From NCBI RefSeq assembly GCF_900184895.1, contig NZ_FXZK01000003.1, positions 186,001-250,000 of the forward strand: a DNA stretch of 64,000 nt, read 5' to 3'. The position numbers and the translations under genes are program-made. Positions within the stretch are counted from its first letter, which is position 1; each line of letters starts with the position of its first letter. This document shows positions 44,083-52,844 of this stretch, in pieces. The notes under the pieces were generated by a model. It ran no database searches and was not told the DNA's origin. It was given only the letters and a program-made list of their open reading frames with translations. Origin of the DNA: Flavimaricola marinus (GTDB lineage Bacteria; Pseudomonadota; Alphaproteobacteria; Rhodobacterales; Rhodobacteraceae).

Positions 44083-44382
44083 GGCATAGAGCAGGATATG
44101 TTCGCGGGTCCGGGGGATGTGCCTGGCGCCTTGTTCGTGCGGATATTCAATCCTGCTGATACGCCGCTGGTTGGACGGAGACCAGTGCAGGAATACACGC
44201 TTAGATAGTGCGATCCTCCCGCCGGTGATGGTGATCGTGCAGGCGCTGCGCGCCGTCGGCGGACGGTCGCAGCCTTGCGGCCGCGAAGCCTTTCCTTTGG
44301 TAAACCATTCGCCTAGACTGTTGAAAAGCCGTCAGACCGGCACCCCGGGGCACCGGAACGGGTTAAAAACAGGCAGGCCGCA
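44083..44382. other. Intergenic region between MFS and rnd genes
   Basis: 300 nt. The left 20-80 nt probably encode the N-terminus of the MFS transporter on the minus strand. The remainder presumably holds both divergent promoters; I cannot point to one. Confidence 0.5.
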
Positions 44383-45540
44383 ATGCAAGTTATCACTACC
44401 ACAGACGCTTTGGCAGAATACTGCGCCAAGGCAGCGACTGTTCCCTATGTGACCGTCGATACCGAGTTTCTCCGCGAGCGGACCTATTTCGCCAAGCTCT
44501 GCCTCGTGCAGGTGGCCATGCCGGGAAACACAGACGAAAATGCCGTCTTGATCGACCCGCTCGCCGAAGGCATCAGCCTCGAGCCGCTGTATGACCTGTT
44601 TCGCAACGAGGCGGTGGTCAAGGTGTTTCATGCCGCCCGGCAAGACCTTGAAATTTTCTGCGTCGATGCGGACGTGATCCCGAGCCCGCTGTTTGATACC
44701 CAGGTCGCGGCGATGGTTTGCGGATTTGGCGAACAGGCCGGATATGAGACCTTGGTGCGCAAGATCGCAAAGGCCGAAGTCGACAAATCCTCGCGCTTTA
44801 CCGATTGGTCGCGCCGCCCGCTGAGCCAGGCGCAGATGAAATATGCCTTGGCCGATGTCACGCATTTGCGGGTGGTCTATGAATACCTTGCCGCCGAGCT
44901 GGAAAAATCCGGCCGTGCGCGGTGGGTTGCGGAGGAAATGGCGGTGCTCAACGATCCGGACACCTATCTGGTCGATCCGGAAAAGGCATGGATGCGCATC
45001 AAGACGCGCACGACATCGCCCAAGTTTCTGGCGATTGTCCGTGAATTGGCCAAGTTCCGGGAGACTTATGCCCAAGACCGCGACGTGCCGCGCTCGCGGG
45101 TGTTCAAGGACGATGCGCTGATCGAATTGGCCTCGACCAAGCCGCAGAACGAGCAGGATCTGGGCCGCTCGCGCCTGCTATTGCGTGAGGCGCGTCGTGG
45201 CGACATTGCCGAGGGTATCCTTGCGGCGATTCAGACCGCGCAAGCCTTGCCGCAAGAAGAGCTTCCCAAGCCGGACAAGCAGCGCCAGCAGATGCAGGTG
45301 AACCCCGCATTGGCGGATTTGCTGCGCGTCCTTCTGAAGGCCAAGGCGGAAGGCGAGGGGGTTGCGCAGAAGCTGATCGCCACCTCGGCCGAGCTGGACA
45401 TGATCGCCAGCGGTCAGCGCAAGCTGCCGTCGCTCAGCGGCTGGCGCGGCGAAGTGTTCGGCACCGACGCGCTATTGTTGTGCGAAGGCAAGGTGGCCCT
45501 GATGGCCAAGGGCAACGACGTGGTCACCATCCGTCTCTAG
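44383..45540 (+). CDS. rnd: Ribonuclease D
   Basis: A 385-residue 3'-5' exoribonuclease acting in tRNA 3' maturation. DEDD exonuclease motifs are VTVDTEFLRERTYF, KVFHAARQDLEIF and the third motif (YALADVTHLRVVYEYL). An HRDC domain follows at about 210-290. It heads a short plus-strand run followed by sufE. Confidence 0.94.
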   Translation: MQVITTTDALAEYCAKAATVPYVTVDTEFLRERTYFAKLCLVQVAMPGNTDENAVLIDPLAEGISLEPLYDLFRNEAVVKVFHAARQDLEIFCVDADVIPSPLFDTQVAAMVCGFGEQAGYETLVRKIAKAEVDKSSRFTDWSRRPLSQAQMKYALADVTHLRVVYEYLAAELEKSGRARWVAEEMAVLNDPDTYLVDPEKAWMRIKTRTTSPKFLAIVRELAKFRETYAQDRDVPRSRVFKDDALIELASTKPQNEQDLGRSRLLLREARRGDIAEGILAAIQTAQALPQEELPKPDKQRQQMQVNPALADLLRVLLKAKAEGEGVAQKLIATSAELDMIASGQRKLPSLSGWRGEVFGTDALLLCEGKVALMAKGNDVVTIRL

Positions 45541-45629
45541 CCGGCATCGGAAGTGCGACCCTGACGGGGGTGGACGTTGGTCGTCCGCCCACCTAAGTCC
45601 TGAGATGACAACACCGACAGGAGCCCGTC

Positions 45630-46034
45630 ATGGCCACGGAAGCCTTTGAAGAAATCGCGGAAACCTTTGATTTTCTGGACGATTGGGAAGACCGCTATCG
45701 TCATTTGATCGACATGGGCAAGGCCATGCCGCCGCTGGACGACGCCTTCAAGGTGCCGGCCACCAAGGTCAACGGCTGCGCCAGTCAGGTCTGGCTCGTC
45801 CCGCATCGCGACGATGGGCTGTTCCGGTTCGAGGGCGATAGCGACGCGATGATCGTCCGGGGCCTGATTGCGGTCCTTGCGGCGCTCTACAACGATCTGC
45901 CTGTCGATGAGGTGGCCAAGGTGGATGCGCGCGCCGAATTGGGCCGGTTGGGCCTTAACGAGCACCTGTCCGCGCAGCGTTCGAACGGGGTGAGGGCAAT
46001 GGTCGAGCGGATCGGGCAATTCGCGGCGGAGTGA
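45630..46034 (+). CDS. sufE: SufE-family cysteine desulfurase activator
   Basis: A 134-residue protein accepting persulfide sulfur from a SufS-type desulfurase. The active Cys lies in KVNGCASQVWL, and the SufE core (ETFDFLDDWEDRYRHLIDMGKAMPPL) is intact. Its gene is 89 nt after rnd; no other suf gene is adjacent. Confidence 0.93.
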   Translation: MATEAFEEIAETFDFLDDWEDRYRHLIDMGKAMPPLDDAFKVPATKVNGCASQVWLVPHRDDGLFRFEGDSDAMIVRGLIAVLAALYNDLPVDEVAKVDARAELGRLGLNEHLSAQRSNGVRAMVERIGQFAAE

Positions 46035-46060
46035 GTCTTGGGGCTCTGCCCCAAACCCCG

Positions 46061-46082
46061 GGATATTTTCAACCCAAAGAAG
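46061..46082 (+). repeat. Dispersed intergenic element, copy 4
   Basis: GGATATTTTCAACCCAAAGA between the convergent sufE and DUF1638 genes. Its right part forms the last codons (SLG and stop) of the DUF1638 gene. Confidence 0.75.
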
Positions 46083-46710
46083 GGCCGAGCCGCGCCAGGG
46101 CTTTTTCGAGGTCGCCGTATCCTGTCCTGCGATGCTCGAAGGCGAGGCCGAGGCGATCAGCATGGGATCGTGCCAAGTCCGTCAGGGCCGGATCATCCGT
46201 CTGTGATTGGTAGACCAGCTTTGTGTAGTTGCCGAAATACATGTTGCGCAATTCGGGATGCCGGTCGAGCCCAAGTGGCCGCCAGACGAAGGCATCGAAC
46301 TGTTTGACCAAGAAGTCGGTCAGGTAAAAGGCGGTGATCTCGTTGCGCTCTGCGAAGGCTGCGTTTCCCTCGAAGAAGCTGTAGCAATGCGGGCCTTCGA
46401 TCATTCTGACGCCCAAACGGTCGCAGGCGGCCTGCAGGTGCCCTCCGGTGCCGCAATCCGCATAGACCACGAAAATCGTCTCGTAGTCCTTGCGGTGCTT
46501 TTCGATGGCCTGCTCGACCCGCGGCGTGATCTGTTCGGGATGATTGTGCAGGATCGCCGGCAGACACTGCAGGTCGAGATGGGTCCAGTTGTTGGCCCGT
46601 TTCAGCGCCAGGATTTCATGTGCCAGCGCCCCGCAAGCCAAAAGCAAGACTGACCCCTTGCCCGTGGCGGCAAGTCCGGATTGGGTAAGCGACTGGTCGT
46701 CGAGTGTCAT
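46069..46710 (-). CDS. DUF1638 protein
   Basis: A 213-residue protein with the DUF1638 pattern (VLLLACGALAHEILALKR, LQCLPAILHNHPEQI, VVYADCGTGGHL). The family occurs beside corrinoid methyltransferase genes in archaea and bacteria and has conserved Cys residues that could bind metal. It ends the minus-strand operon led by the B12-binding protein, overlapping ybjQ by 4 nt. The ATG at 46710 is used; its C-terminal codons lie in dispersed element copy 4. Confidence 0.85.
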   Translation of the reverse strand: MTLDDQSLTQSGLAATGKGSVLLLACGALAHEILALKRANNWTHLDLQCLPAILHNHPEQITPRVEQAIEKHRKDYETIFVVYADCGTGGHLQAACDRLGVRMIEGPHCYSFFEGNAAFAERNEITAFYLTDFLVKQFDAFVWRPLGLDRHPELRNMYFGNYTKLVYQSQTDDPALTDLARSHADRLGLAFEHRRTGYGDLEKALARLGPSLG

Positions 46711-47021
46711 CGCAATCTGACAGCGGTGCCGTAGGCGACGATCTCGGAGGCGCCGTTCATGATCGCGGAGGTTTCCATCCGAAATCCGATGACCGCGTTG
46801 CCACCCATCGCCTTTGCCTCTTCGCACATCCTGTCGATTGCCTGCTCGCGGGCGCCGGCCAGCATCGAAGAGTAGCCCTTCATCTCTCCGCCGACGACGT
46901 TGCGCAGCCCGGCCATGATATCGGTGCCGATATGTTTGGCGCGCACTGTAGCGCCGCGCGCCAGACCGAGGGTTTCCGCGACGTCGCGTCCGGCGACTGA
47001 ATCTGTCGTGGTGATCAACAT
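46707..47021 (-). CDS. YbjQ/UPF0145-family protein
   Basis: A 104-residue protein with the heavy-metal-binding-domain (UPF0145) pattern: TTTDSVAGRDVAETLGLARG, then GGNAVIGFRME. The family forms pentamers of unknown function despite its name. Its start codon overlaps the upstream stop (TAATG), and it overlaps the DUF1638 start, so translation is coupled. Confidence 0.88.
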   Translation of the reverse strand: MLITTTDSVAGRDVAETLGLARGATVRAKHIGTDIMAGLRNVVGGEMKGYSSMLAGAREQAIDRMCEEAKAMGGNAVIGFRMETSAIMNGASEIVAYGTAVRLR

Positions 47022-47245
47022 TATTTCTCTATCCGATCGTAGTGATCGTCTTCGTCATTGCCCAAGCGTTCGGCAATGACCCGCCAGATGATATAGGCAA
47101 CCAAAGCGGTCGGGATGGCGATCGCCAAAGCACCGCCCGGGCTGACGGTCGAGGCCACGAGGATCGACCCCACCCAGATCGTGGCACCGGCCGCGGCAAC
47201 CACGATCACGAGAATGAGCATCAGGCGTTCTAACGGCATGGGCAT
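47021..47245 (-). CDS. Small membrane protein, unknown function
   Basis: A 74-residue protein with two membrane helices (about 7-30 and 38-56) and a charged, acidic C-terminal tail (RLGNDEDDHYDRIEK). It lies between the B12-binding protein and ybjQ genes. No family is recognised; an AAAGGAGAT-type site precedes the ATG. Confidence 0.7.
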   Translation of the reverse strand: MPMPLERLMLILVIVVAAAGATIWVGSILVASTVSPGGALAIAIPTALVAYIIWRVIAERLGNDEDDHYDRIEK

Positions 47246-47294
47246 CTCCTTTGCCCAATAGATAGGAACGAAATGGGCGGAGGGGTAGGGGCGG

Positions 47295-47996
47295 CTAGGC
47301 TGTCGCCCCCTGATTATGCTTGCGCGCCACGAAGGTCTTGGCGGTTTCCACGGCGACGGCCGCGTCGCGGCAATAGGCGTCAGCCCCGATGGCTTTGCCG
47401 AATTCTTCGTTCAAAGGCGCACCCCCGACGAGCACGATGTAATCGTCGCGGATACCCTTTTCCTTGAGGGTGTCGATGACGACTTTCATATAGGGCATGG
47501 TCGTCGTCAGCAGGGCGGACATGCCAAGGATATCGGGCCCTTCCGCTTCGAGAGCTTCCATGTAGCTCTCGACGGCGTTGTTGATCCCCAGATCGACCAC
47601 TTCGAAGCCTGCGCCTTCCATCATCATGGACACGAGGTTCTTGCCGATATCGTGGATGTCGCCTTTCACGGTACCGATCACCATCTTGCCGACGCGCGGT
47701 GCCCCGGTTTCGATCAGGAGCGGCTTGAGGATCGCCATCCCGCCTTTCATGGCGTTTGCAGCCAAGAGCACTTCGGGCACAAAGAGAATACCGTCCCGGA
47801 AGTCGTTGCCCACGATGGTCATGCCGCCGACCAGAGCCTTGGTCAGCACGTCGTAGGGGGCCCATCCTCGTTCGATCAGGATGTTGACGCCTTCTTCGAT
47901 CTCTTCTTTGAGACCGTCGTAGAGGTCGTCGAACATTTGCGCGACGAGATCCTCGTCATCAAGTTCGGAGAGGATGATTTCGTCGTCGTCAGCCAT
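47295..47996 (-). CDS. Corrinoid (B12-binding) methyltransferase protein
   Basis: A 233-residue protein with a helical cap (about 15-95) and a Rossmann B12-binding domain. Motifs DIHDIGK (Asp113, ligand His115, Gly118), the Ser/Leu loop MSALLTTT and VGGAPL bind base-off methylcobalamin. It resembles MtbC/MttC and the B12 module of MetH. Roseobacters are known to use a methionine synthase split into separate polypeptides, so this may be its cobalamin subunit; no methyltransferase gene lies nearby. I start at the ATG at 47996; codons further upstream to 48077 seem untranslated. Confidence 0.9.
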   Translation of the reverse strand: MADDDEIILSELDDEDLVAQMFDDLYDGLKEEIEEGVNILIERGWAPYDVLTKALVGGMTIVGNDFRDGILFVPEVLLAANAMKGGMAILKPLLIETGAPRVGKMVIGTVKGDIHDIGKNLVSMMMEGAGFEVVDLGINNAVESYMEALEAEGPDILGMSALLTTTMPYMKVVIDTLKEKGIRDDYIVLVGGAPLNEEFGKAIGADAYCRDAAVAVETAKTFVARKHNQGATA

Positions 47997-48172
47997 TGGG
48001 TTCCCTCTCGTGGGGCATGTTGGTGTTCGTCTGATTTGCCGCAAAAAGCGGTTTCGCGTCTGAATGGTTTGCGACACTGCCTGACGCGCGACCGACGCAA
48101 GATCAATGGAATAATGCGCAGGAGGATCATGAGCCTATTTCATGCGTTCCTCTTTTGTTCTAAAATGGCCGC

Positions 48173-49270
48173 ATGGATGCAGTGACGCCAATTCCGTCGA
48201 GCCGCCGAAAGGGCCGTGCCGCGACGAGCAATCAGACCAACAGATTCGAGCGTTTGACGCGGATCGCAACCGACGATGGTTGGGATCTGTCCGAGGACTT
48301 GCCGCCCTTGCGAACAGAGGTAACGGATGAAGTGCCGCGCCGGGTGATCACGAGGAATTCCTCGCCGGATCTGTCGTTTGACAGGTCGATCAATCCCTAT
48401 CGCGGTTGTGAGCATGGGTGCATCTATTGCTTTGCGCGTCCGTCGCACGCCTATCTCGGGCTCTCGCCCGGCCTCGATTTCGAAACCCGGCTGATCGCCC
48501 GGCCAGAGGCGCCCGATGTGCTCCGCAAGGAATTGATGGCCAGGCGATACAGCCCGAAGGTCATCGCCATCGGGACCAACACGGACCCCTATCAACCTAT
48601 TGAAAAGACGCGCGAAATCATGCGCGGATTGTTGCAGGTTCTTGCTGAATTCAACCATCCGGTCGCAATTGTCACCAAAGGCAGCCTGATAGAGCGGGAT
48701 ATCGATATCCTCGCGCCGATGGCCGATAAAGGTCTGGCGAGGGTTGGAATCTCGATCACGTCGCTCGATCCGAAAGTGGCCCGTGCGATGGAACCGCGAG
48801 TGCCGGGACCAGCGAGAAAACTGCGCACGATCAAGCTTTTGTCCGAGGCCGGTATCCCGGTGAGGCTGATGGTGTCTCCTGTGGTGCCCGCCCTGACAGA
48901 CCACGAGCTGGAGGCGATCCTTGCCGCTGGTGCCGATGCCGGTGCGGTGGCTGCTTCGTCCATCGTGCTTCGCCTGCCCAGAGAGGTCGCCCAGCTGTTT
49001 CGCGACTGGGTGGAAGAGACGTTCCCGGACAGGGCGGCCCGGATCATGGGGCGGGTGCGGGAGCTGCATGGGGGGCGGGACTATGATCCGGAATTCGGCG
49101 TCCGGATGACGGGGCAGGGGAAATGGGCCGAGATCCTGAAGCAGCGGTTCGATTTGTCCTGTCGCAGACTGGGATTGGACCGACGGTTGCCGCCATTGCG
49201 CACCGATCTGTTTCGCGTGCCGCCAGCAGCAGGCGAACAACTGGACTTGTTCGGGCCAAAAGACCGTTAA
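48173..49270 (+). CDS. PA0069-family radical SAM protein (SplB-like)
   Basis: A 365-residue radical SAM enzyme. The cluster motif is C79-x3-C83-x2-C86 (YRGCEHGCIYCFARP), followed by IAIGTNTDPYQPIEKT and GISITSLDPKVARAMEPR. The family is related to spore photoproduct lyase but occurs in non-sporulating bacteria; its reaction is unknown. It is divergent from the corrinoid operon. The ATG at 48173 lacks a strong ribosome site. Confidence 0.88.
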   Translation: MDAVTPIPSSRRKGRAATSNQTNRFERLTRIATDDGWDLSEDLPPLRTEVTDEVPRRVITRNSSPDLSFDRSINPYRGCEHGCIYCFARPSHAYLGLSPGLDFETRLIARPEAPDVLRKELMARRYSPKVIAIGTNTDPYQPIEKTREIMRGLLQVLAEFNHPVAIVTKGSLIERDIDILAPMADKGLARVGISITSLDPKVARAMEPRVPGPARKLRTIKLLSEAGIPVRLMVSPVVPALTDHELEAILAAGADAGAVAASSIVLRLPREVAQLFRDWVEETFPDRAARIMGRVRELHGGRDYDPEFGVRMTGQGKWAEILKQRFDLSCRRLGLDRRLPPLRTDLFRVPPAAGEQLDLFGPKDR

Positions 49271-49584
49271 CCAAGGTTGATGGGTATGAAGCGACGGGAT
49301 CGGCCTGCGGTAAGACGTCGGTCCGACGTCGGTATCGGGGCGGTGTCGAATTCGGTTGGCTCGGCCGCCCGAAATCGTAAACCGCGCGTCACGGTCGTGC
49401 CAGAACCACTTAATATCCGGCCGACGCGGAGGCAGGCCTATGGGGCGACATTCCTCGCTTTTTCCAAGTGCAATGACCGCATTCGACCGCCCCGGCAAAA
49501 AGCCGGCGTTTCCCGTCTTGACGCGCCCAATCGTGCCGCTTAGAAGCCCCACTACGTTCGGCGAAAGCAGGACGACAGTATCGC
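49271..49584. other. Intergenic region before tRNA-Asp
   Basis: 314 nt. Short open frames occur on both strands, but none has a ribosome site, recognisable motif or codon pattern like its neighbours. I see nothing further here. Confidence 0.55.
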
Positions 49585-49661
49585 GCGGTTGTAGCTCAGT
49601 TGGTTAGAGTACCGGCCTGTCACGCCGGGGGTCGCGGGTTCGAGCCCCGTCAACCGCGCCA
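49585..49661 (+). tRNA. tRNA-Asp (GTC), copy 1
   Basis: Acceptor GCGGTTG with CAACCGC, anticodon stem CCGGC/GCCGG with loop CTGTCAC, T loop GTTCGAGC, discriminator G and encoded CCA. Identical to copy 2, 109 nt downstream. Confidence 0.96.
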
Positions 49662-49693
49662 CTGTCATCCCTGAAATTCGCCAGATTAAATGC

Positions 49694-49770
49694 GCGGTTG
49701 TAGCTCAGTTGGTTAGAGTACCGGCCTGTCACGCCGGGGGTCGCGGGTTCGAGCCCCGTCAACCGCGCCA
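49694..49770 (+). tRNA. tRNA-Asp (GTC), copy 2
   Basis: The same 77 nt as copy 1, including the encoded CCA. The 32-nt gap between the copies suggests a single precursor transcript. Confidence 0.96.
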
Positions 49771-49836
49771 TTTATCTCCTCTCCCTCGATATCCCGATGC
49801 CGACCTGATCGAGATGTGCGGCACGTCGTGCCGCAT

Positions 49837-49920
49837 GCCTCCGGCGGGGATATTTCAAACCCAAAGAAGTCATGAGCGCTCGCCCTCCTTCTTTGGGTCA
49901 AAAATATCCCCGCCGGAGGC
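49837..49920. repeat. Inverted pair of the dispersed element (copies 5 and 6)
   Basis: Arms at 49837-49869 and 49888-49920 form a 33-nt inverted repeat with three mismatches and an 18-nt loop. Each arm reads GCCTCCGGCGGGGATATTT, three variable bases, then ACCCAAAGAAG. It lies between tRNA-Asp and the convergent dipeptidase and would fold into a very stable hairpin. Confidence 0.85.
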
Positions 49921-49929
49921 TCCGACAGA

Positions 49930-51315
49930 TCAATCGGCGCTGAGGGCGTCGAGGATGCGAGCCCAGCTCCGCATGCCTCTATGAAAGCTGTCCATCGAGT
50001 ATTTTTCGTTGGGCGAGTGGATCAGATCGTCGTCCCGCCCGAATCCGATCAGCATCGAATCAAGTCCGAGGATGGATTTGAAATAGCCGGCGATCGGGAT
50101 CGAGCCGCCGCCGCCGACAAAGGCCGCCGGTCGTGGCCATTCGAGTGATAGCGCTTGCCGCGCGATCTCGAAGGCCGGATCGGAGGTGGCCATGACGCTT
50201 GCGGGGGAGCTTCCGTGCCCGTGGAACTCGACGGTGCAGTCGCCGGGCAGCAGCGCGCGCACCATCTCTCGGAAGCTTTCCCTGATCTTGTGCGGGTCCT
50301 GGCTGCCGACCAGACGGAAGCTGATCTTTGCGCGTGCTTCGGATGGCAGTACCGTCTTGAACCCGTCACCGGTGTAGCCCCCCGTGATCCCGTTGACCTC
50401 GCAGGTGGGCCTTGCCCAGATCATTTCCAGAACCGACCGACCGGCTTCGCCTGCCGGCTCTGACAGCCCGACATCCGCCAGAAAGCCCTCTGCGTCGAAG
50501 CCCAATGCCTCCCACTGCGCCCGAAGCTCGTCGCTCAGCTCCGGCACCCCGTCGTAGAAGCCGGGCACGGTCACGCGGCCCGTGTCGTCGTGCAGAGCCG
50601 CAATGACCCGCGCCAGAACCCGGATCGGATTGATCGCCGGTCCGCCATACATGCCTGAATGCAGGTCCATGTCCGGCCCCTTGATGACGATCTCCTCACC
50701 GAGAAGTCCGCGTAGCATCGTGGTGATCGCCGGGGTTTCGTCGTCGAACAGCCCGGTGTCGCAGATCAGCGCGATGTCGGCGTCGAGTTCCTCGCTGTTT
50801 TCCTTCAGAAACGGAATGAGCGAGGGCGAGCCCGATTCCTCTTCTCCTTCGAAAAACATCGTCAGTCTGGTCGGCAGGGTGCCGTGCACCGCTTTCCAGG
50901 CCCGGCACGCCTCGACGAACGTCATCAGCTGTCCCTTGTCGTCTGCCGTGCCCCGACCGCGGATGACCTTGCCCTTTGGCGTGTCCTCGACCTGCGGATC
51001 GAAGGGATCGTTGTCCCAGAGGTTCAGCGGATCGACCGGTTGCACGTCGTAGTGTCCATAGAACAGTAGGTGACGACCGCTGTCGCCCGCGTGCCCGACC
51101 ACCATCGGGTGCCCCGGTGTGTCCCGCTTCGACGTCTCGAACCCGATGGATTGCAGGTCTTTGACCAGCCAGTCGGCGGCGCTGTCGCAATCCCCCGCGA
51201 AGGCGGGATCCGTCGAGATCGACTTTATCCGCAACAAATCTTTGAGCCGCTCAATCGCGGCGGGCAGGTCGTTGTCGATGTGCTCGAGCACTGCGGAGAG
51301 ACGATCGGTAGTCAT
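49930..51315 (-). CDS. M20-family dipeptidase
   Basis: A 461-residue metallopeptidase. The metal-binding LLFYGHYDVQPVDP (His, then Asp), the catalytic Glu-Glu in MFFEGEEESGSPSL, ICDTGLFDDE and a C-terminal His region are visible, with a lid domain between (about 200-320). It probably cleaves dipeptides; carnosinase-like and beta-Ala-Xaa activities are possible in the family. I start at the ATG at 51315 (MTTDRLSAV). Confidence 0.92.
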   Translation of the reverse strand: MTTDRLSAVLEHIDNDLPAAIERLKDLLRIKSISTDPAFAGDCDSAADWLVKDLQSIGFETSKRDTPGHPMVVGHAGDSGRHLLFYGHYDVQPVDPLNLWDNDPFDPQVEDTPKGKVIRGRGTADDKGQLMTFVEACRAWKAVHGTLPTRLTMFFEGEEESGSPSLIPFLKENSEELDADIALICDTGLFDDETPAITTMLRGLLGEEIVIKGPDMDLHSGMYGGPAINPIRVLARVIAALHDDTGRVTVPGFYDGVPELSDELRAQWEALGFDAEGFLADVGLSEPAGEAGRSVLEMIWARPTCEVNGITGGYTGDGFKTVLPSEARAKISFRLVGSQDPHKIRESFREMVRALLPGDCTVEFHGHGSSPASVMATSDPAFEIARQALSLEWPRPAAFVGGGGSIPIAGYFKSILGLDSMLIGFGRDDDLIHSPNEKYSMDSFHRGMRSWARILDALSAD

Positions 51316-51386
51316 TGGAAGCCCTTTTTGATCCATGTCAAAGCGCAGCCTAGGCCTTGTCCTTCAGAAGTCCATAGAGGGTGGCG

Positions 51387-51408
51387 CCCTGTGCATCTGC
51401 ACACAGGG
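51387..51408 (+). promoter_or_regulatory. Inverted repeat upstream of hemA
   Basis: CCCTGTG-8 nt-CACAGGG, 93 nt before the hemA start. It could be an operator or an upstream terminator; a classic FNR site (TTGAT-N4-ATCAA) was not found. Confidence 0.3.
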
Positions 51409-51500
51409 GCGTCAATTTGTAGCGTATTGCCCTGCGAAGGGGCACTCTATATCAACCAAGAACGCTTAGGACGATTAAGCCTGCTGCACGGAAGAAGGGG

Positions 51501-52733
51501 ATGACCCAAGTGGAATACGACGCCCAGCTTGATGCTGCCATTGGCCGCTTGCACGAAGAAGGTCGCTACCGGACGTTCATCGACATTGCCCGCCGTCGCG
51601 GTCAATTCCCCCACGCGACATGGTCCAAGCCCGATGGCACCGAGGTGCCTGTCACGGTGTGGTGCGGCAACGACTATCTCGGAATGGGCCAGCATCCCGT
51701 CGTTCTGGCCGCCATGCACGAGGCGATCGACGCTGTCGGTGCCGGCTCTGGCGGGACCCGCAACATCAGTGGCACGACCGTCTATCACAACCGGCTGGAG
51801 GCTGAGTTGGCCGATCTGCACGGCAAGGAAGCGGCCTTGCTGTTCACCAGCGCCTACATCGCCAATGACGCGACGTTGAGCACGCTGCCCCGCCTGTTTC
51901 CCGGCCTGATCATCTATTCCGACAGCCTCAACCATGCCTCGATGATCGAAGGTGTCCGCCGCAACGGTGGTGCCAAGCGCATCTTCCGCCACAACGATCT
52001 CGATCACCTGCGCGAGCTTCTCGCCGCCGACGATCCCGCCGCACCCAAGCTGATCGCCTTTGAGAGCGTCTACTCGATGGACGGGGATTTCGGCCCGATT
52101 CGCGAGATTTGCGATCTGGCAGACGAATTCGGCGCTTTGACCTATCTCGACGAAGTGCATGCCGTGGGCATGTATGGCCCCCGCGGTGGCGGTGTGGCCG
52201 AGCGCGACGGGTTGATGGACCGCGTCGACATCATCAACGGCACGTTGGGCAAGGCCTTTGGCGTGATGGGCGGCTATATCGCGACCAGTGCCAAGATGGC
52301 GGATGCGGTTCGCTCTTATGCGCCGGGCTTTATCTTCACCACCTCCTTGCCCCCGGCGATTGCCGCCGGTGCGGCTGCGAGCGTGGCTCACCTCAAGCAG
52401 GATCAGGCGCTGCGCGCCGAGCACCAGACACAGGCCAGCATCCTGAAGCTGCGCCTCAAGGGCCTTGGCTTGCCGATCGTGGATCACGGCAGCCATATCG
52501 TTCCCTTGATCGTGGGCGACCCCAAGCACACCCAGTTGATGTCGGATATGTTGCTGTCCGATCACGGGATTTATGTCCAGCCGATCAACTTCCCCACGGT
52601 GCCCCGTGGCACCGAGCGTCTTCGCTTTACCCCGTCGCCCGTTCACGGTCCGCGTGAAATGGATGCACTTGTTAAGGCATTGGACACTCTTTGGAGCCAC
52701 TGTGCGCTGAATCGTGCCGAGCTAGCCGGTTAA
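51501..52733 (+). CDS. hemA: 5-aminolevulinate synthase
   Basis: A 410-residue PLP enzyme condensing glycine and succinyl-CoA, the C4 route to heme typical of alphaproteobacteria. Motifs: [51 protein letters not shown] and [13 protein letters not shown] with the PLP-binding Lys. A heme-regulatory CP motif is not evident. Confidence 0.95.
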   Translation: MTQVEYDAQLDAAIGRLHEEGRYRTFIDIARRRGQFPHATWSKPDGTEVPVTVWCGNDYLGMGQHPVVLAAMHEAIDAVGAGSGGTRNISGTTVYHNRLEAELADLHGKEAALLFTSAYIANDATLSTLPRLFPGLIIYSDSLNHASMIEGVRRNGGAKRIFRHNDLDHLRELLAADDPAAPKLIAFESVYSMDGDFGPIREICDLADEFGALTYLDEVHAVGMYGPRGGGVAERDGLMDRVDIINGTLGKAFGVMGGYIATSAKMADAVRSYAPGFIFTTSLPPAIAAGAAASVAHLKQDQALRAEHQTQASILKLRLKGLGLPIVDHGSHIVPLIVGDPKHTQLMSDMLLSDHGIYVQPINFPTVPRGTERLRFTPSPVHGPREMDALVKALDTLWSHCALNRAELAG

Positions 52734-52844
52734 GCTTTTCTGCCCATGCATCGATAATTCGTGTATGCTAGGGAAAACATAGTAATTCCTTTAACAGCGA
52801 ATCGTTGTTGAAGCGGGCAGGCACAAGTACGGCGGGATTCGGGG

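Noticed and set aside
49277-49543. 88-codon plus-strand frame between the radical SAM gene and tRNA-Asp
   Set aside because: No ribosome site, no hydrophobic core or motif; codon use unlike neighbouring genes.
48140-49552. 470-codon frame antisense to the radical SAM gene
   Set aside because: Low-complexity Arg/His/Pro composition and no homology that I recognise.
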